DNA of 43,939 bases from Priapulus caudatus (lineage: Eukaryota > Priapulida > Priapulimorpha > Priapulimorphida > Priapulidae). The translations under genes were made by a program, and so were the position numbers. The stretch is from contig NW_014577420.1 in the NCBI RefSeq assembly GCF_000485595.1, positions 151,961 to 195,899 on the forward strand, in the 5' to 3' direction. Below, piece by piece: positions 43,204-43,939 of this stretch. Under the pieces are notes generated by a model. It did not search any database and was not told the DNA's origin. It worked only from the letters and a program-made list of their open reading frames with translations. Position 1 is the first letter of the stretch, and each line of letters opens with the position of its first letter.

Positions 43204-43939
43204 GTACGTGTCACCCCCAGCTCCCCTGGAAAAATAGCTTTTACTACCTGTGATGCACGTAGGCTGCTGTCAGTTCTAGACTCACAGCTTTCTTATGTTG
43301 GAGGAATTTGTCTGCCGAATGTTGGGTCAGTGTGTTAATCTAGGCTGATTGCGTTCGCATGCACTGTGTACGTGCTCGCATGTGTGTATTATGTCATCCT
43401 GGGGCCCGTTGTCAGAAACAAAATTAGTCTTAACATTAGTCTTAACATTAACTTCCACTCGTAAACCGTTGACAGAAACATCGTAATGTTACGAGAATGA
43501 AAAATCCTCGAAAATATCCTCTTAACATTACGAGAGCCCAGACCTTCTCGTAACTTTAATATTAAGTTGAAAATAACACATTTACACTACGAATTACAAT
43601 TATAGTGATATTATATTTTATAATAATGAATAAAATGTGAGTTTTTCTTGAAAAACACGTCAAAATCATTAATTATCTACCGATCATAAAACAAAACAAA
43701 ACATTTACAAATGGCGTATGCAGCAGTGAAAAAATTAATTTTTTTCTTTCCGGGGCTCTTTTTGCAAACCCCCCCAAAATTTCGGGAGCTACTTTTTCAT
43801 TTTCCAGGGCTCTTTTTCCACTTTCCAGGGCGACTTTTTTCCAGGGCTGTTTCCTCAAATGTACACACAAGCACAGCAAAAGCAGTAGCTAATACACACT
43901 CGCGGGGGCGCGCACACACCACACACACCAGCACGTCAA
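43204..43939. other. Reductase intron to window end
   Basis: No further exon is visible. It contains a GGGGCCCGTTGTCAGAAACA-type repeat start (43402) with cttaacatta repeats, and a block of cagggctctttttcca repeats (43745-43850). Confidence 0.5.

Overview
The window is eukaryotic nuclear DNA from an animal, most likely a marine invertebrate. The genes are split by GT-AG introns, the intergenic DNA is AT-rich and full of microsatellites, and small inverted-repeat transposons are dense. The species cannot be fixed from the sequence. All gene models below were built by reading exons and splice sites by eye.

Three protein genes are supported. (1) On the + strand, 3518-5155, is a two-exon secreted glycine/tyrosine-rich protein of 366 aa, with a signal peptide and a 33-bp/11-residue tandem repeat; it looks like a structural extracellular-matrix, shell or cuticle protein. 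(2) On the - strand, 14353-7927, is a complete fizzy-related/Cdh1 (FZR1) gene, the APC/C activator. Its 13 coding exons are all in phase and give 487 aa with an intact C-box, WD40 propeller and C-terminal Ile-Arg tail. (3) On the + strand, from 35251 and running off the right edge, is a ferric-chelate-reductase-1-like gene (signal peptide, DOMON domain, start of a cytochrome b561 domain). One of its exons, 38778-38990, is recognisable only as a three-frame patchwork inside a stretch that looks error-rich.

Layout: 1-2900 is a large palindromic element with ~570-bp inverted arms bounded by (AT)n. 3396-5400 is the glycine-rich gene, followed by a 194-bp MITE. 7900-14400 is FZR1, with a 402-bp MITE in an intron and two tandem triplications that each copy a splice acceptor. 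14800-16700 is a nested transposon, a hAT-like element with a perfect 8-bp target duplication inside an older inverted-repeat unit. 17000-35000 is gene-poor: two copies of a MITE with telomere-like cores, hAT-like MITEs, tRNA-derived SINE heads, satellites and a scattered family of 30-50 bp hairpins. 35250-43939 is the reductase gene, whose introns hold three of the four copies of a ~1-kb dispersed element, a near-perfect 66-bp-arm hairpin, and a ~1.3-kb 25-bp satellite.

The three genes share no pathway. The observations most worth following up are the small hairpin family with co-varying arms, the frame-scrambled DOMON exon, the outward-facing promoter-like arms of the left palindrome, and the doubly triplicated splice acceptors in FZR1.
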